A stretch of DNA of 64,000 bases from Hymenobacter sp. BRD128 (GCF_013256625.1 NZ_CP053908.1:1922001-1986000); one strand, 5' to 3'. Shown: positions 1 to 9,342, numbered from the stretch's first letter. Translations and numbers: made by a program. Notes: generated from the sequence alone by a model not told the origin.

Positions 1-6
1 CTTTTT

Positions 7-1260
7 TTGCGCGTTTTATATTCTTTAGGTTTGGCGCTCTATGCGCTGCTGCTGCGGCTGGCCGCGCCATTCAACCCCAAGGCCGCCGCCTGGGTGGCGG
101 GCCGCCAGGAGCTGCTGCCCCGCATAGCGCGGGCGCTGGCCGGCGATGCCGCGCCGCGCCTGTGGGTGCACTGCGCCTCGCTGGGCGAGTTTGAGCAGGG
201 CCGCCCGCTCATCGAGGGGCTGCGGCGGCAGTATCCGGGCCACAAGATTGTGCTCACGTTTTTTTCACCTTCGGGCTACGAGGTGCGCAAAAGCTGGCCG
301 GGTGCCGACTACGTTTTTTACTTGCCGCTCGACACGGCCGAAAATGCCCGCGCTTTTGTGGCGGCGGTGCAGCCCCGGCTAGCCGTGTTCGTGAAATACG
401 AGTTCTGGTACTACTTCCTGCGGGAGCTGCAGCAGCAGTACATTCCGGCGGTAGCGGTGGCGGCCATCTTCCGGCCTAGCCAGGTTTTTTTCAAGCCCTG
501 GGGCGGTTTTTTCCGCGAAATTCTAAGCCAGCTCAGTTACATTTTTACTCAGAATGAAGCCTCAGCCAAGCTGTTGCGCGGCCTGGGCCTCGCGCGCGTG
601 AGCGTGGCGGGCGACACCCGCTTCGATACCGTGGCGGCCACGGCGCTAGCCCCCGCCCGCCCCCTACCCCTGGCCGAAGCCTTCGTGGCCGACGGCGCGC
701 CGGTGCTGGTGGCCGGCAGCACCTGGCCCGAAGACTTGCCCGCCCTGGCCCCGCTGCTGCGCAAGCACGCCCGCGCCATGCGCTTCGTGGTGGCGCCGCA
801 CGAAGTAAGCGAGGCGCACTTGCAGGAGATTGAGGCGGCGCTGCCGGGCCTCACGGTGCGCTACTCGCTGGCTAGCCCCGCTACCGTGGCCGAGGCCCGC
901 CTGCTGCTCATCGACAACGTGGGCATGCTGAGCCAACTCTACCGCTTCGGGCGCTTTGCCTACATCGGCGGGGCGTTTGGGGCGGGGCTGCACAACACGC
1001 TGGAAGCGGCGGCTTTTGGGTTACCGGTGTTTTTTGGCCCGCGCTACGAGCGGTTTCAGGAGGCCGTGGAGCTGGTGGAGCTGGGCTGCGCTTTTTCGGT
1101 AGATTCGGCCCGGCAGCTCGAAGCGGCTTTCGACCGGCTGTATTACAACGAGGAAGCCCGGCTGAAGGTGCAGGATACGAGCCTCGACTACGTGCACACC
1201 CACGCCGGCGCCACGGGCCGCATTCTGCAGCAATTAAAAACTATGAATTATGAATTATGA
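7..1260 (+). CDS. waaA: 3-deoxy-D-manno-octulosonic acid (Kdo) transferase
   Basis: Transfers Kdo from CMP-Kdo onto lipid A precursors at the cytoplasmic face of the inner membrane. The 417-residue reading frame has the family layout: an N-terminal hydrophobic anchor (about residues 1-20), the 'CASLGEFEQGRP' segment whose Glu61 matches the catalytic base of WaaA, a 'KYEFWYYF' stretch, and a C-terminal nucleotide-sugar domain with 'GGAFGAGLHNTLEAAAFG'. The frame opens with TTG at position 7 but stays open to the window edge, so the true start may lie just upstream. The stop lies inside a short tandem repeat of ATGAATT. It is followed by rsgA on the same strand after 62 bp. Confidence 0.93.
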   Translation: MRVLYSLGLALYALLLRLAAPFNPKAAAWVAGRQELLPRIARALAGDAAPRLWVHCASLGEFEQGRPLIEGLRRQYPGHKIVLTFFSPSGYEVRKSWPGADYVFYLPLDTAENARAFVAAVQPRLAVFVKYEFWYYFLRELQQQYIPAVAVAAIFRPSQVFFKPWGGFFREILSQLSYIFTQNEASAKLLRGLGLARVSVAGDTRFDTVAATALAPARPLPLAEAFVADGAPVLVAGSTWPEDLPALAPLLRKHARAMRFVVAPHEVSEAHLQEIEAALPGLTVRYSLASPATVAEARLLLIDNVGMLSQLYRFGRFAYIGGAFGAGLHNTLEAAAFGLPVFFGPRYERFQEAVELVELGCAFSVDSARQLEAAFDRLYYNEEARLKVQDTSLDYVHTHAGATGRILQQLKTMNYEL

Positions 1261-1320
1261 ATGGCACCGCCTACTACTGCGCTCAGGCAGTTCAACCCAT
1301 TTTCAATTCATAATTAATTA
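1233..1320. repeat. ATGAATT heptamer repeat with inverted copy
   Basis: The 3' end of waaA contains about three tandem copies of ATGAATT (roughly 1243-1261), which supply its last codons and stop. An inverted copy (AATTCATAATTAATTA) lies just before the rsgA start. Together they could fold into an AT-rich hairpin between the two genes, but no clear T-tract terminator is seen. Confidence 0.5.
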
Positions 1321-1322
1321 AA

Positions 1323-2249
1323 ATGACTGGCATCGTCGTCAAATCTACCGGCTCGTGGTACGTGGTGCGCGACCGCGAAGGCGGCCAGCTGCACCGCTGC
1401 CGGCTACGCGGTAAGTTTAAAAACCAGGGCCTGAAGGTGAGTAACCCCCTGGCCGTGGGCGACGTGGTAGAATTTGAGGTTCCCGAGCAGTCGGAGGGCG
1501 CGGGCGTGATTCATACCATCGCGCCGCGCCGCAACTACATCATCCGGCGCTCGGTGCATAAGAGCGAGCACGCCCACATCGTGGCCGCCAATCTGGACCA
1601 GGCGCTGCTAGTGGTTACGCTAGTGTCGCCGGCCACCTCGTTCGGATTTATTGACCGCTTTCTGGTCACGGCCGAGGCGTACCACATTCCGGCCAGGCTG
1701 ATTTTCAATAAGGCTGATTTGTACGACGAGGACACGCTCGATTATCAGCGGCAGATAGCCGGCATGTATGCCAGCCTGGGCTATCCCAGCGTGCTGTGCT
1801 CGGCCGAAACCGGTGAGAACGTGGACGAAGTGGCCTCGCTGCTGCCTAATAAAGTATCGCTGCTGTCGGGCCACTCGGGCGTGGGCAAGAGCACGCTTAT
1901 CAACGAGCTGGTGCCGGATTTAGACCTGAAAACGGCCGAAATCAGCGCCTTTTCCGACAAGGGGAAGCACACCACCACTTTTGCCGAGATGCTGGAAATA
2001 GTGCCCGGCACCTACCTCATCGACACGCCCGGCATCAAAGAATTGGGCTTGGTAGACGTGCCGCCCGCCGAGCTGGCCGGCTACTTTCCCGAGATGCGCG
2101 CCCTGCTCAATCAGTGCCGCTACCACAATTGCCAGCATGTGCACGAGCCCGGCTGCGCCGTGCGCGAGGCCTTGGATAAAGGCAGGCTGGCCGTGCCGCG
2201 CTACGAGAGCTACGTGAGTATGCTCACCGACGAGGATAACCGGCACTAG
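1323..2249 (+). CDS. rsgA: Ribosome small-subunit-dependent GTPase A
   Basis: A circularly permuted GTPase that assists late maturation of the 30S subunit. The 308-residue protein has an N-terminal OB fold, then the permuted G motifs: 'NKAD' (G4) precedes the P-loop 'GHSGVGKST' and the G3 'DTPG'. A C-terminal zinc-binding segment has Cys/His spacing typical of RsgA ('CRYHNCQHVHEPGC'). Length is normal for the family. ATG at 1323 is the only reasonable start, directly after AT-rich intergenic DNA. It converges on the DUF1080 gene. Confidence 0.96.
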   Translation: MTGIVVKSTGSWYVVRDREGGQLHRCRLRGKFKNQGLKVSNPLAVGDVVEFEVPEQSEGAGVIHTIAPRRNYIIRRSVHKSEHAHIVAANLDQALLVVTLVSPATSFGFIDRFLVTAEAYHIPARLIFNKADLYDEDTLDYQRQIAGMYASLGYPSVLCSAETGENVDEVASLLPNKVSLLSGHSGVGKSTLINELVPDLDLKTAEISAFSDKGKHTTTFAEMLEIVPGTYLIDTPGIKELGLVDVPPAELAGYFPEMRALLNQCRYHNCQHVHEPGCAVREALDKGRLAVPRYESYVSMLTDEDNRH

Positions 2250-2311
2250 GCCCTGTTTAAAGACGCCATGCGGCGTAGCACCGCCTGCCGTCTTAATTAA
2301 TTTAAAGCCCC

Positions 2312-3700
2312 CTACTTCAACTCCTTGAGCTTGATGCTGCGAAACGACACGCGGTTGCCGTGGTCTTGCAGCAGCAGGTGGCCGGCTTTGGCTTCGCCAA
2401 AATTTGGCCAGATGTGGTACTTGCTCTCGGCCACCAGGGCGCGAAATTCGGGTGAGCCGCGCTCGTATTCGAGCACTTTGGCGCCGTTGAGGTAATGCTC
2501 GACGTGGTTGTTAGGATACACTACCACGCGGCCCACGTTCCACTCGCCGATGGGGTGCACAAAGCGCGGGGGCTTGTTGGCCGTTTTTAGGTCGTAGAGC
2601 GAGGCGAGTGTGCGGTCGCCGTCGCGGCCCAGCTTGGCGTCGGGGTGCAGGGCATCGTCGAGCACCTGGTATTCGAGGCCGATGGCCGACATATCGGTTT
2701 TTTCGGCCAGGGTCACGAAGTATTTCACGCCGCTGTTGGCGCCCGGCGTCAGCTTAAATTCAAACGATAAGTCGAAGGCACTGTATTCCGCATTGGTCAC
2801 GATGTCGCCGCCATTGGCGGCTTCCTTGCCTTCGGAGGGCAGCACGGTCATCGTACCGTTGTCTACCTCCCAGCCTTTAGCCGGAAATGCGGTGCCCTTG
2901 GCGCTGCGCCAGCCCTGGCTGGTTTTGCCGTCAAACAGCAATTTCCAGCCGTGCTGCTTTTCGTAGGCATTCAGGTAGTTGGGCACGAAATTGACCACGT
3001 AGCTATCGGCCGGAAAGGCGCTCGGCTTCAAGTCGGTGGTTTTGATGCGAATATTCTTGAAGTACACTTTGTGGCCGGCCTGTGCGGCCTCGCTCACGGC
3101 GTGCACCTGCAAACCGATAAAGCCTTTCGGGTCGATGGGGTCAACCACGTAGGCCACCGGCACGCCGTTGACCCAGGTTTTCATCTCATTACCGAGGCAC
3201 TCAACTTTGAGGTGATTGTAGGCGCCTACTTTAAAGGCTGTTTTGGCCTGCGGGTGCAAATCCAGGGGATAGAGCCACTGGCGACGTGCCTCGTCGTAGA
3301 TGCCGCCCGACCAGCTCCGGGCCGAAGGGTCAACCTCGACCTGCCGGCCGTAGACCTTGCCCGGCTGCTCGGCCGAGTCGAAATGGCTGCGCGTCTGCAC
3401 GCCCGAGTTGTTAGTTGGGTCGTCGATTTTGACGTCCAGCTCCAGGTCAAAATCACCGTACTCCTTATCCGTAACCAGGAAGGTATTGCCCGAATTAGCC
3501 ACGGTAGTGCCCACGATGGCCCCGTTCTCAACCTTGTAGTCGGCGGTGCCCCCTAGCCGCTTCCAGCCGGTGAGGGTTTTGCCGTCGAAAAGGTTTTGCC
3601 AGGTTTCGGCGGCCGGCGCCGCGGGCCGCGCGTGGAAGGAGAACAGCAGCGGGGCTGCCGCGCCGGCGGCCAGCAAAAGAGATTTGCGGAAAAAGCTCAT
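2312..3700 (-). CDS. Secreted protein with two DUF1080 (3-keto-disaccharide hydrolase) domains
   Basis: A secreted protein of about 462 residues with two tandem DUF1080 concanavalin-like domains, each opening with a 'LFDGKT..GW' signature (the first just after the signal peptide, the second near residue 255). Members of this family have been linked to 3-keto-glycoside or 3-keto-disaccharide hydrolysis in Bacteroidota. The start is placed at the second Met (3700, 'MSFFRKS'), which gives a clean Sec signal: basic n-region, hydrophobic stretch, Ala-rich cleavage region. The neighbouring Gfo/Idh/MocA oxidoreductases could provide matching 3-keto sugar chemistry; this link is inferred from context only. 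Confidence 0.85.
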   Translation of the reverse strand: MSFFRKSLLLAAGAAAPLLFSFHARPAAPAAETWQNLFDGKTLTGWKRLGGTADYKVENGAIVGTTVANSGNTFLVTDKEYGDFDLELDVKIDDPTNNSGVQTRSHFDSAEQPGKVYGRQVEVDPSARSWSGGIYDEARRQWLYPLDLHPQAKTAFKVGAYNHLKVECLGNEMKTWVNGVPVAYVVDPIDPKGFIGLQVHAVSEAAQAGHKVYFKNIRIKTTDLKPSAFPADSYVVNFVPNYLNAYEKQHGWKLLFDGKTSQGWRSAKGTAFPAKGWEVDNGTMTVLPSEGKEAANGGDIVTNAEYSAFDLSFEFKLTPGANSGVKYFVTLAEKTDMSAIGLEYQVLDDALHPDAKLGRDGDRTLASLYDLKTANKPPRFVHPIGEWNVGRVVVYPNNHVEHYLNGAKVLEYERGSPEFRALVAESKYHIWPNFGEAKAGHLLLQDHGNRVSFRSIKLKELK

Positions 3701-3848
3701 CGGGTGGGAAAAGGAGGACAAACCGTAGTTATCGCCTTAAAAGTAGTAGCCAGGTCAGCTACGAGCAACTAGTGGGGTGTACGCCCGGCGGGGCAACCCC
3801 GGCCGGCCGGCTTGAGTATGGGACACTGCACCTCTCCTACCCAGTCCG

Positions 3849-4949
3849 ATGCCCAAACTACTGGCCTCCCTCGCGGCCCTGCTGCTGCTGATTTTATTTG
3901 GCCACCCGGCTGCCGCCCAGGCTAGCCCCCCGCTGCGCGTGGGTGTGGCCGGCCTCACCCACACCCACGTGCACGGCATACTGGGCCGGGCCAAGCGCGG
4001 CGATATTATCATCGTGGGCATTGCTGAGCCCAACCGCGACCTAGCGCGGCGCTATACCCAGCAGTATGGCCTGAGCATGGACCTGGTGTATAACACGCTG
4101 GAAGAGATGCTGGCCAAAACCAAGCCGGAAGCCGTGACGGCCTTCGGCACCATCTACCAGCACCTCGAAGTGGTGCAAGCCTGCGCGCCCAAAGGCATTC
4201 ATGTGATGGTAGAGAAGCCGCTGGCCGTGAATATGGACCACGCCCGCCAGATGCAGGCGCTGGCCCAGAAGCATCACATTCACCTGCTTACCAACTACGA
4301 AACCACCTGGTACGGCTCTAACCGCGCGGCGTATCAGCTGGTGCAAAGCCACGCCCTCGGCGATGTACGCCGGATGGTGGCCCACGACGGCCACCAGGGG
4401 CCGAAGGAAATCGGGGTAAACAAGGAGTTTCTCGACTGGCTCACCGACCCGGTGCAGAATGGTGGAGGGGCGCTGCCCGACTTTGGCTGCTACGGCGCCG
4501 ACCTTATGACCTGGCTCATGCACGGCGAGCGCCCCTTGTCGGTGACGGCCAGCGCCCTGCACATCAAGCCCGACGTGTACCCCAGGGTGGAGGACGACGT
4601 GACTATCCTGCTTACCTACCCCAGGGCCCAGGGCGTCATTCAGGCGTCGTGGAACTGGCCCTACGCCCGCAAAGACCTCGAAGTGTACGGGCAGACCGGC
4701 TCGGCCATCGCCCTCGACCGCGACCACCTGCGCGTGCGCCGCACCGAAAAAGACGCCCCGCACGATGAAACCGTGGCCGCGCCCCCGGCGCCCTACGACG
4801 AGCCCTTTGCCTACCTGGCGGCTGTGGTGCGCGGCACCGCGCCCGAGGATGTGCTTTCCGCCCTGCCCACCAATATGCTGGTAGTGGAGATTCTCGACGC
4901 CGCCCGCAAATCCATCAAGGAAGGCCGCACGGTGCCGCTGCCGCGCTAG
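3849..4949 (+). CDS. Exported Gfo/Idh/MocA-family oxidoreductase
   Basis: A 366-residue NAD(P)-dependent sugar or inositol dehydrogenase-like protein. An N-terminal hydrophobic signal (residues 1-24, ending 'AAAQA') precedes the Rossmann fold ('RVGVAGLTHTHVHG'). The family 'EKPLAVN' motif carries the conserved Lys. Signal-bearing members are common in Bacteroidota. The normal Rossmann glycine pattern is altered to GLTHTH, so the cofactor or substrate is uncertain. It diverges from the DUF1080 gene and converges on the next oxidoreductase, separated by only 3 bp. Confidence 0.85.
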   Translation: MPKLLASLAALLLLILFGHPAAAQASPPLRVGVAGLTHTHVHGILGRAKRGDIIIVGIAEPNRDLARRYTQQYGLSMDLVYNTLEEMLAKTKPEAVTAFGTIYQHLEVVQACAPKGIHVMVEKPLAVNMDHARQMQALAQKHHIHLLTNYETTWYGSNRAAYQLVQSHALGDVRRMVAHDGHQGPKEIGVNKEFLDWLTDPVQNGGGALPDFGCYGADLMTWLMHGERPLSVTASALHIKPDVYPRVEDDVTILLTYPRAQGVIQASWNWPYARKDLEVYGQTGSAIALDRDHLRVRRTEKDAPHDETVAAPPAPYDEPFAYLAAVVRGTAPEDVLSALPTNMLVVEILDAARKSIKEGRTVPLPR

Positions 4950-4952
4950 GCC

Positions 4953-5947
4953 CTACTCGCCGGGATAGCGCAGGCCGATTTGGGCCCGCACGGCGTCGAG
5001 CGTGCGCATCAGGTCGAGGCTGAAGGCTAGCGGCAGCAGCGGGCTTTCGGCTAGCCCCTGTGCCAGGCACTCCTGCACGTGGGCCGCCTCGTAGTGGTAG
5101 CCGAGGCCGGTTTTGGGGTACGGAATTATTTCCGGAGCCTGCCCGGGCCGGTGAATCTCCAGCCCGCTAGGGGCGTGAAAGCGCCCGGTAAGGTGCAGCT
5201 GCCCTTTGGTGCCGTAGAGCACGCAGTAATTGTTAGTAGTAGCGGCCAGTGTCGAAAATAAGCTGGCCGTGGCGCCGCTGGCGTGGGCTAGCGCCATCAC
5301 GCAAGCCAGGTCGACGCCGGTGGGCGCGGGCGTGGCTACGGCGCGCACAGTGGCCGGCACCCCCAGAAATAACTGACTGATAAACAACGGATATACTCCA
5401 ATATCAAGCAGCGAGCCCCGGCCAGCCTGGGGTCGAAAAGCCGCGACTCAGGCTTAAAATCGGTGATGAAACCGAAGTCGGCCGACAGGTGCTTCACCTC
5501 CCCGATGGCGCCGGCCCGCACCAGTTCCAGCGCGTGCCTGATGGCCGGAAAGAAGCGCGACCAGAACGCTTCCATCAGAAATACGCCGCGCTGCTGCGCC
5601 ACTTCTATCATCTCCTGGGCCTGGCTGGCATTCTGGGCAAAGGCTTTTTCGCAGAGCACGGGCAGGCCGGCGCGCAGGCACAGCAGCGCGTGGGCGTGGT
5701 GCTCGGAGTGCGGCGTGGCAACGTATACGGCATCAATACCGGGCACGGCCAGCAGCTCCGCATAGCTGCCCACGGCGTGGGGCGCGCCGTAGGTGGCGGC
5801 AAATTGCTGCGCCTTGGCAAGGCTGCGCGAGGCGACGGCGTGCACCCTGGCCTGCGGCACGAGCGCCAAGTCGGCGGCAAACTTATGGGCAATGTTGCCG
5901 GGCCCCAGAATGGCCCAGTTAAAGGTGCGCGTAGGCATAATAGGCAA
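4953..5947 (-). pseudogene. Gfo/Idh/MocA-family oxidoreductase, frame broken by one missing base
   Basis: Two overlapping frames together encode one complete cytoplasmic oxidoreductase. The first part (from 5947) has the Rossmann motif 'GPGNIA' and the 'CEKAFAQN' catalytic Lys motif, and is in frame until 'RLAG'. The second part (to 4953) continues with 'SLLDIGVYPLFISQLFLG', the normal family sequence. The switch lies in the C4 run at 5416-5419; one more C restores a 331-residue protein. This is one of five identical lesions in the window, so a sequencing error is as likely as a true pseudogene. A TACCTTTC -7-like box lies at 5964-5971. Confidence 0.82.
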
Positions 5948-6376
5948 ATGGCGAAATGGCCGCGAAAGGTACTAGCGGCCCAGCCGCCGCGGGCGTGCTG
6001 GCTAGCCCGGCAGGATTTTTTTCTTTCTCGCACCCACTGGCCGGTAAGCGCGGCCGTGTCGCTACGCGGGGCAACGACAAACCATTTCCGGCCGTTTAGC
6101 TGGCTTTTACGACTCGTTCCCCTCCCTTTTCCACATCATGCACGAAGGCCATGCTATCAGCCCCCGGCCCAGTCCGGACGCCCTTGCAGGTAGCTGGCGG
6201 CCCGGCGCAGGAGGACCGTAAGAATGCGGGCGGCAAAACTCCTATGCCCCGACTAACCCCTGGAGCTGGCTTCTAGCTACGCGCGGCTAGCTACGCCACC
6301 GGGCAGGTATATGGCGCGGCCCACGGCCACGGCCAGCCGCAGTAAAATTTGCTTGTTGACTTACCTTTTTTAAGAA
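5948..6376. other. Gene-free interval between divergent genes
   Basis: No convincing gene was found in these 429 bases. The ends carry -7-like boxes for the flanking genes: TACCTTTC at 5964-5971 on the minus strand and TACCTTTT at 6362-6369 on the plus strand. The middle is ordinary high-GC sequence with several CTAG sites. Longer open frames here are antisense extensions of the neighbouring oxidoreductase. Confidence 0.5.
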
Positions 6377-7075
6377 ATGCCGCAGCTGAAAAAACCCCGC
6401 GTTATCTGCCACATGATGACCTCGCTCGATGGGCGCATCATCGTGCAGCGCTGGGGCGCCCACGTGCCGGGCCGCCACGAATACGAAGACACCGCCGCCA
6501 CCCTCGGGGCCCAGGCCTGGCTGTGTGGGCGCGTGACGATGGAAAAGGACTTTACCAAAGGGCGGCGGCCGGTGCTGCCGCCCGTGGCTAGCCCCCTCGA
6601 CCGCGCCGATTTTGTGGCGCCCCACGGGGCTACTGCCTTCGCCATCGCCGTCGATGCCCACGGCAAGCTGGGTTGGGCCGCCTCCTCTATCGACGACCAT
6701 ATTATTGCGGTGCTTACCGAGCAGGTGCCCGATGCCTACCTGGCGTATTTGCGCGGGCTGGGCATCTCCTACGTTTTCGGCGGGGCACACGAGCTGGATT
6801 TTGCTTTGGTGCTCGAAAAGCTCGGGCGGCTGTTTCCCATTAGCACTATCCTACTTGAAGGTGGCGGCCACCTCAACGGCTCTTTCCTCAGGGCCGGGCT
6901 CATTGATGAGCTTAGCCTGCTGCACTACCCGCTCGTGGATGGGGCCAGCGCCTCAGCCTCGGTGTTTGAGCAGGGGCCCGAGCCGGGGCCAGCCGTACGG
7001 TTTGAGCTGCTGAGCAGCGAGCCGCGCCGCCACGGCATTTTGTGGCTGCGCTACCGGCCGGTGCCCGCTGGCTAG
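6377..7075 (+). CDS. Dihydrofolate-reductase-fold (RibD C-terminal domain) reductase
   Basis: A 232-residue stand-alone RibD-C domain protein, predicted to be an NADPH-dependent reductase. The start 'PRVICHMMTSLDGRI' and the glycine-rich 'LEGGGHLNGSFL' segment near residue 160 are the standard nucleotide-binding signatures. It lacks the deaminase half, so a riboflavin-pathway role cannot be assumed; many stand-alone copies have unknown substrates. A -7-like box ends 7 bp before the ATG. Its stop codon overlaps the stop of the convergent acetyltransferase gene through a shared CTAG. Confidence 0.85.
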   Translation: MPQLKKPRVICHMMTSLDGRIIVQRWGAHVPGRHEYEDTAATLGAQAWLCGRVTMEKDFTKGRRPVLPPVASPLDRADFVAPHGATAFAIAVDAHGKLGWAASSIDDHIIAVLTEQVPDAYLAYLRGLGISYVFGGAHELDFALVLEKLGRLFPISTILLEGGGHLNGSFLRAGLIDELSLLHYPLVDGASASASVFEQGPEPGPAVRFELLSSEPRRHGILWLRYRPVPAG

Positions 7076-7521
7076 GCTCGCAGCATGTAGAGGTGCGGAA
7101 TACCATCTTCGAGATAGCCCGCGCCCTGCGGCACGAAGCCAAAGCTCTCGTAAAATGCCTGAAGATATTGTTGCGCCCCAATCTTGATGGGCTGCGCGCC
7201 AAACCGCGCCTCGCACTCCGCCAGGGCCTGGGCCAGCAGCTGCCGGCCCAGGCCCGCGCGTCGGTGGCGCGGCGACGTCACCACCCGCCCGATGCTAGCC
7301 TGCGCGTAGCTGATGCCCGCGCCGAAGAGCCGGGCGTAGGCGGCCAGCTCGCCGCTTTCGGCGTGCCCCAGCAGGTGGTAGGCAGCCTGGTCTTGCCCAT
7401 CGATATCCTGAAAAGGACAGGTTTGCTCCACTACAAAAACTTCGCTGCGGAGCTGTAACACGGCGTATAGCTCGGCCAGGGTCAGGGCTTCAAAGGGCTT
7501 GGTCGTCCAGGTAATCATCAT
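7072..7521 (-). CDS. ElaA-like GNAT family N-acetyltransferase
   Basis: A 149-residue GNAT acetyltransferase that resembles ElaA: 'LYAVLQLRSEVFVVEQTCPFQDIDG' is close to the signature opening of that family, and the acetyl-CoA loop region is 'SPRHRRAGLGRQLL'. The start is set at the Met pair at 7521/7518, where homology to ElaA begins; upstream codons of the longer frame are not conserved-looking. The TAG stop overlaps the TAG stop of the reductase on the other strand. The substrate is unknown. Confidence 0.85.
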   Translation of the reverse strand: MMITWTTKPFEALTLAELYAVLQLRSEVFVVEQTCPFQDIDGQDQAAYHLLGHAESGELAAYARLFGAGISYAQASIGRVVTSPRHRRAGLGRQLLAQALAECEARFGAQPIKIGAQQYLQAFYESFGFVPQGAGYLEDGIPHLYMLRA

Positions 7522-7633
7522 CAGCCGCGAAAATAAGCCGACCAGCAACCATTGCCTGGCCAACCTGGCGCGGCCAGCCGGGTTTAAGCAGCCACCACCG
7601 TCCCTTTCTCTTCATTTAACCGGTTACTTTTTC

Positions 7634-8512
7634 ATGAATATCGCTTTTCTGGGCCTGGGCAGCATGGGCGCCGCAATGGCCGCCAACCTACTCAAGGCCG
7701 GCTTTTCGCTGACCGTCTATAACCGCACCGCCGACAAAGCCGAGCCCCTGCGCCAGCAGGGCGCCACCGTGGCCGCCAGCCCCGCCGACGCCGTGCGTAC
7801 GGCCGACATTGTGTTCACAATGGTGACCGACGACCGCGCCCTCGAAGCGCTCACTACCGGCCCCGACGGTATCCTGAGCACCTTACCCAAGGGCGCCATT
7901 CACGCCTCGTGCAGCACCGTGGCCCCCGACACCAACCGCCGCCTGGCCGAAGCGCACGCCGCCCACGGCTCGTTTCTGGTAGCCTCCCCCGTATTTGGCA
8001 AGCCCGATGTGGCGGCCGCCGGCAAGCTCTGGGTCGGCTCGTCGGGCCCGGCCGAAGCGCGCGCGCGGCTCAAGCCGGCGCAGGCGGCCATCGGCCAGGG
8101 TACCCACGATTTTGGCGACGACCCCGGCGCGGCCAGCGTGGCCAAGCTCTGTGGCAATTTCCTGCTCGGCACCGTCATAGAGGGCTTAGCCGAAGCCCTG
8201 ACCCTAGCCGAAAAGTGCGGCCTCGACCGCGTAGGCTTCTACGAGATGCTGACCAGCACGCTCTTCAACAATCCCATTTACAAGAGCTACGGCAAGCTCA
8301 TTGCCGAGCAGCACTACCAGCCGGTAGGTGCGCCGCCCGCCATCATCCGCAAGGACATGAACCTGGTGGTGCAGGAGGCCTACAAGCACGACATGCCCAT
8401 GCCCTTCGCCAACCTCATCCGCGACCGCCTCACCGCCACCGTGGCCCTGGGCGAGCCCGACGTAGACTGGGCCAGCTTCGCCAAGCGCGTGTCGGAAGAC
8501 GCGGGGCTGTAG
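7634..8512 (+). CDS. NAD(P)-dependent 3-hydroxyisobutyrate dehydrogenase-like oxidoreductase
   Basis: A 292-residue beta-hydroxyacid dehydrogenase of the HIBADH/GLYR family. The N-terminus 'MNIAFLGLGSMGAAMAANL' holds the GxGxxG dinucleotide fold, the substrate loop reads 'SPVFGKPDVAAAGKLW', and 'GNFLLGTVIEGLAEAL' contains the region just after the catalytic Lys. The start at 7634 begins exactly at the Rossmann strand; the longer upstream frame is not plausible protein. Either succinic-semialdehyde/glyoxylate reduction or hydroxyisobutyrate oxidation would fit. A strong hairpin terminator follows. Confidence 0.9.
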   Translation: MNIAFLGLGSMGAAMAANLLKAGFSLTVYNRTADKAEPLRQQGATVAASPADAVRTADIVFTMVTDDRALEALTTGPDGILSTLPKGAIHASCSTVAPDTNRRLAEAHAAHGSFLVASPVFGKPDVAAAGKLWVGSSGPAEARARLKPAQAAIGQGTHDFGDDPGAASVAKLCGNFLLGTVIEGLAEALTLAEKCGLDRVGFYEMLTSTLFNNPIYKSYGKLIAEQHYQPVGAPPAIIRKDMNLVVQEAYKHDMPMPFANLIRDRLTATVALGEPDVDWASFAKRVSEDAGL

Positions 8513-8531
8513 TTAAAGTGGTCGTAAAAGT

Positions 8532-8576
8532 AAAGGGCCGTCCTGCCGAGCTAGTCGAAGCAGGACGGCCCTTTTT
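8532..8576 (+). terminator. Hairpin terminator built from a dispersed repeat
   Basis: Arms AAAGGGCCGTCCTGC and GCAGGACGGCCCTTT enclose a 13-base loop and are followed by a T-tract. The centre, TCCTGCCGAGCTAGTCGAAG, resembles the repeat at 30441-30548. It lies between convergent genes and could serve both. Confidence 0.85.
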
Positions 8577-8594
8577 ACAGGGGCTAAAAACCGC

Positions 8595-9233
8595 TTATTT
8601 CGCCAGCGGCAGCACTACGCCATCAATCACGTGCGTGACGCCGTTCTTGGAAATCACGTCGGCGATTTGCACGGTGGCGGGGGCGTCTTTGCCGTTGCCG
8701 ACCATCACCTTGCCGTCTTTCACCATAATGTGCAGCTTCTCGCCGTTCACGGTGGTCAGCTCCTGGCCATCCTTGAGGTCGGCAGCCACCAGGCGGCCGG
8801 GGATGACGTGGTAAGTCAGTACACCCTTGAGCTTGGCGGCGTTGGCGGGGTCTTGCAGGGCGGCCACGGCCGCTTTGGGCAGCTTGTTGAAGGCCGCGTT
8901 GGTGGGGGCAAACACGGTGAATGGACCGGTACCTTTTAGGGTTTCAACTAGGCCCGCCTGCTTCACCAGCGACACCAGCGTGCTCACGCTCTTGGCGGCC
9001 ATCGCGTTGTCCACTATGTCCTTGTCGGCCGTCATGGCCACGCCGTCTACCATCACGCCGCCGGGCTTGGCCATGCGGGCCGAGTCGCCGGCCACGGCGG
9101 CTACCGAGTCGGCGGGGTTAGCGGTGCTTTTTTCGGTAGTCGTGGTGGTTTCGGTGGTTTTGTCGCCGCCGCAGCTAGCGAGGCCCAGCGAAAGCGTGAG
9201 CGCCGTGGCCAGGGGAAGGAAAATCTTCTTCAT
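8595..9233 (-). CDS. Fasciclin (FAS1) domain lipoprotein
   Basis: A 212-residue lipoprotein with a single FAS1 domain. The signal ends in the lipobox 'LASC' (Cys21), followed by a Thr/Glu-rich linker. The FAS1 signatures are 'GPFTVFAPTNAAFNKLP' (H1 region) and 'ITKNGV/THVIDGVVLP'-like sequence near the C-terminus (H2 region). It is expected to sit in the outer or inner membrane facing the periplasm and to mediate adhesion or binding. The ATG at 9233 gives the best signal peptide. Confidence 0.93.
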   Translation of the reverse strand: MKKIFLPLATALTLSLGLASCGGDKTTETTTTTEKSTANPADSVAAVAGDSARMAKPGGVMVDGVAMTADKDIVDNAMAAKSVSTLVSLVKQAGLVETLKGTGPFTVFAPTNAAFNKLPKAAVAALQDPANAAKLKGVLTYHVIPGRLVAADLKDGQELTTVNGEKLHIMVKDGKVMVGNGKDAPATVQIADVISKNGVTHVIDGVVLPLAK

Positions 9234-9334
9234 GAAAAAAAGGTTGAATGGGGTTTTGGAAAATATCCGGCTAGCCTTACGTAATAGTCAGGCCCCCCGG
9301 TTCGGCTTAAACCCTGGCCCGCGGCCGGCTGTTT

Positions 9335-9342
9335 TACCTTCG
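9335..9342 (+). promoter_or_regulatory. -7-like box TACCTTCG upstream of the cyclophilin gene
   Basis: TACCTTCG is one base from the Bacteroidota -7 consensus TAnnTTTG and lies 59 bp before the ATG at 9402. Similar boxes recur before other genes in the window. No clear -33 element was found. Confidence 0.4.

Noticed and set aside
1243..1261. Tandem ATGAATT repeat as a possible CRISPR or phage site
   Set aside because: Only about three 7-base units without spacers.
5489..6193. 234-residue plus-strand open frame extending into the spacer
   Set aside because: Mostly antisense to the Gfo/Idh gene, and the remaining part has no protein character.
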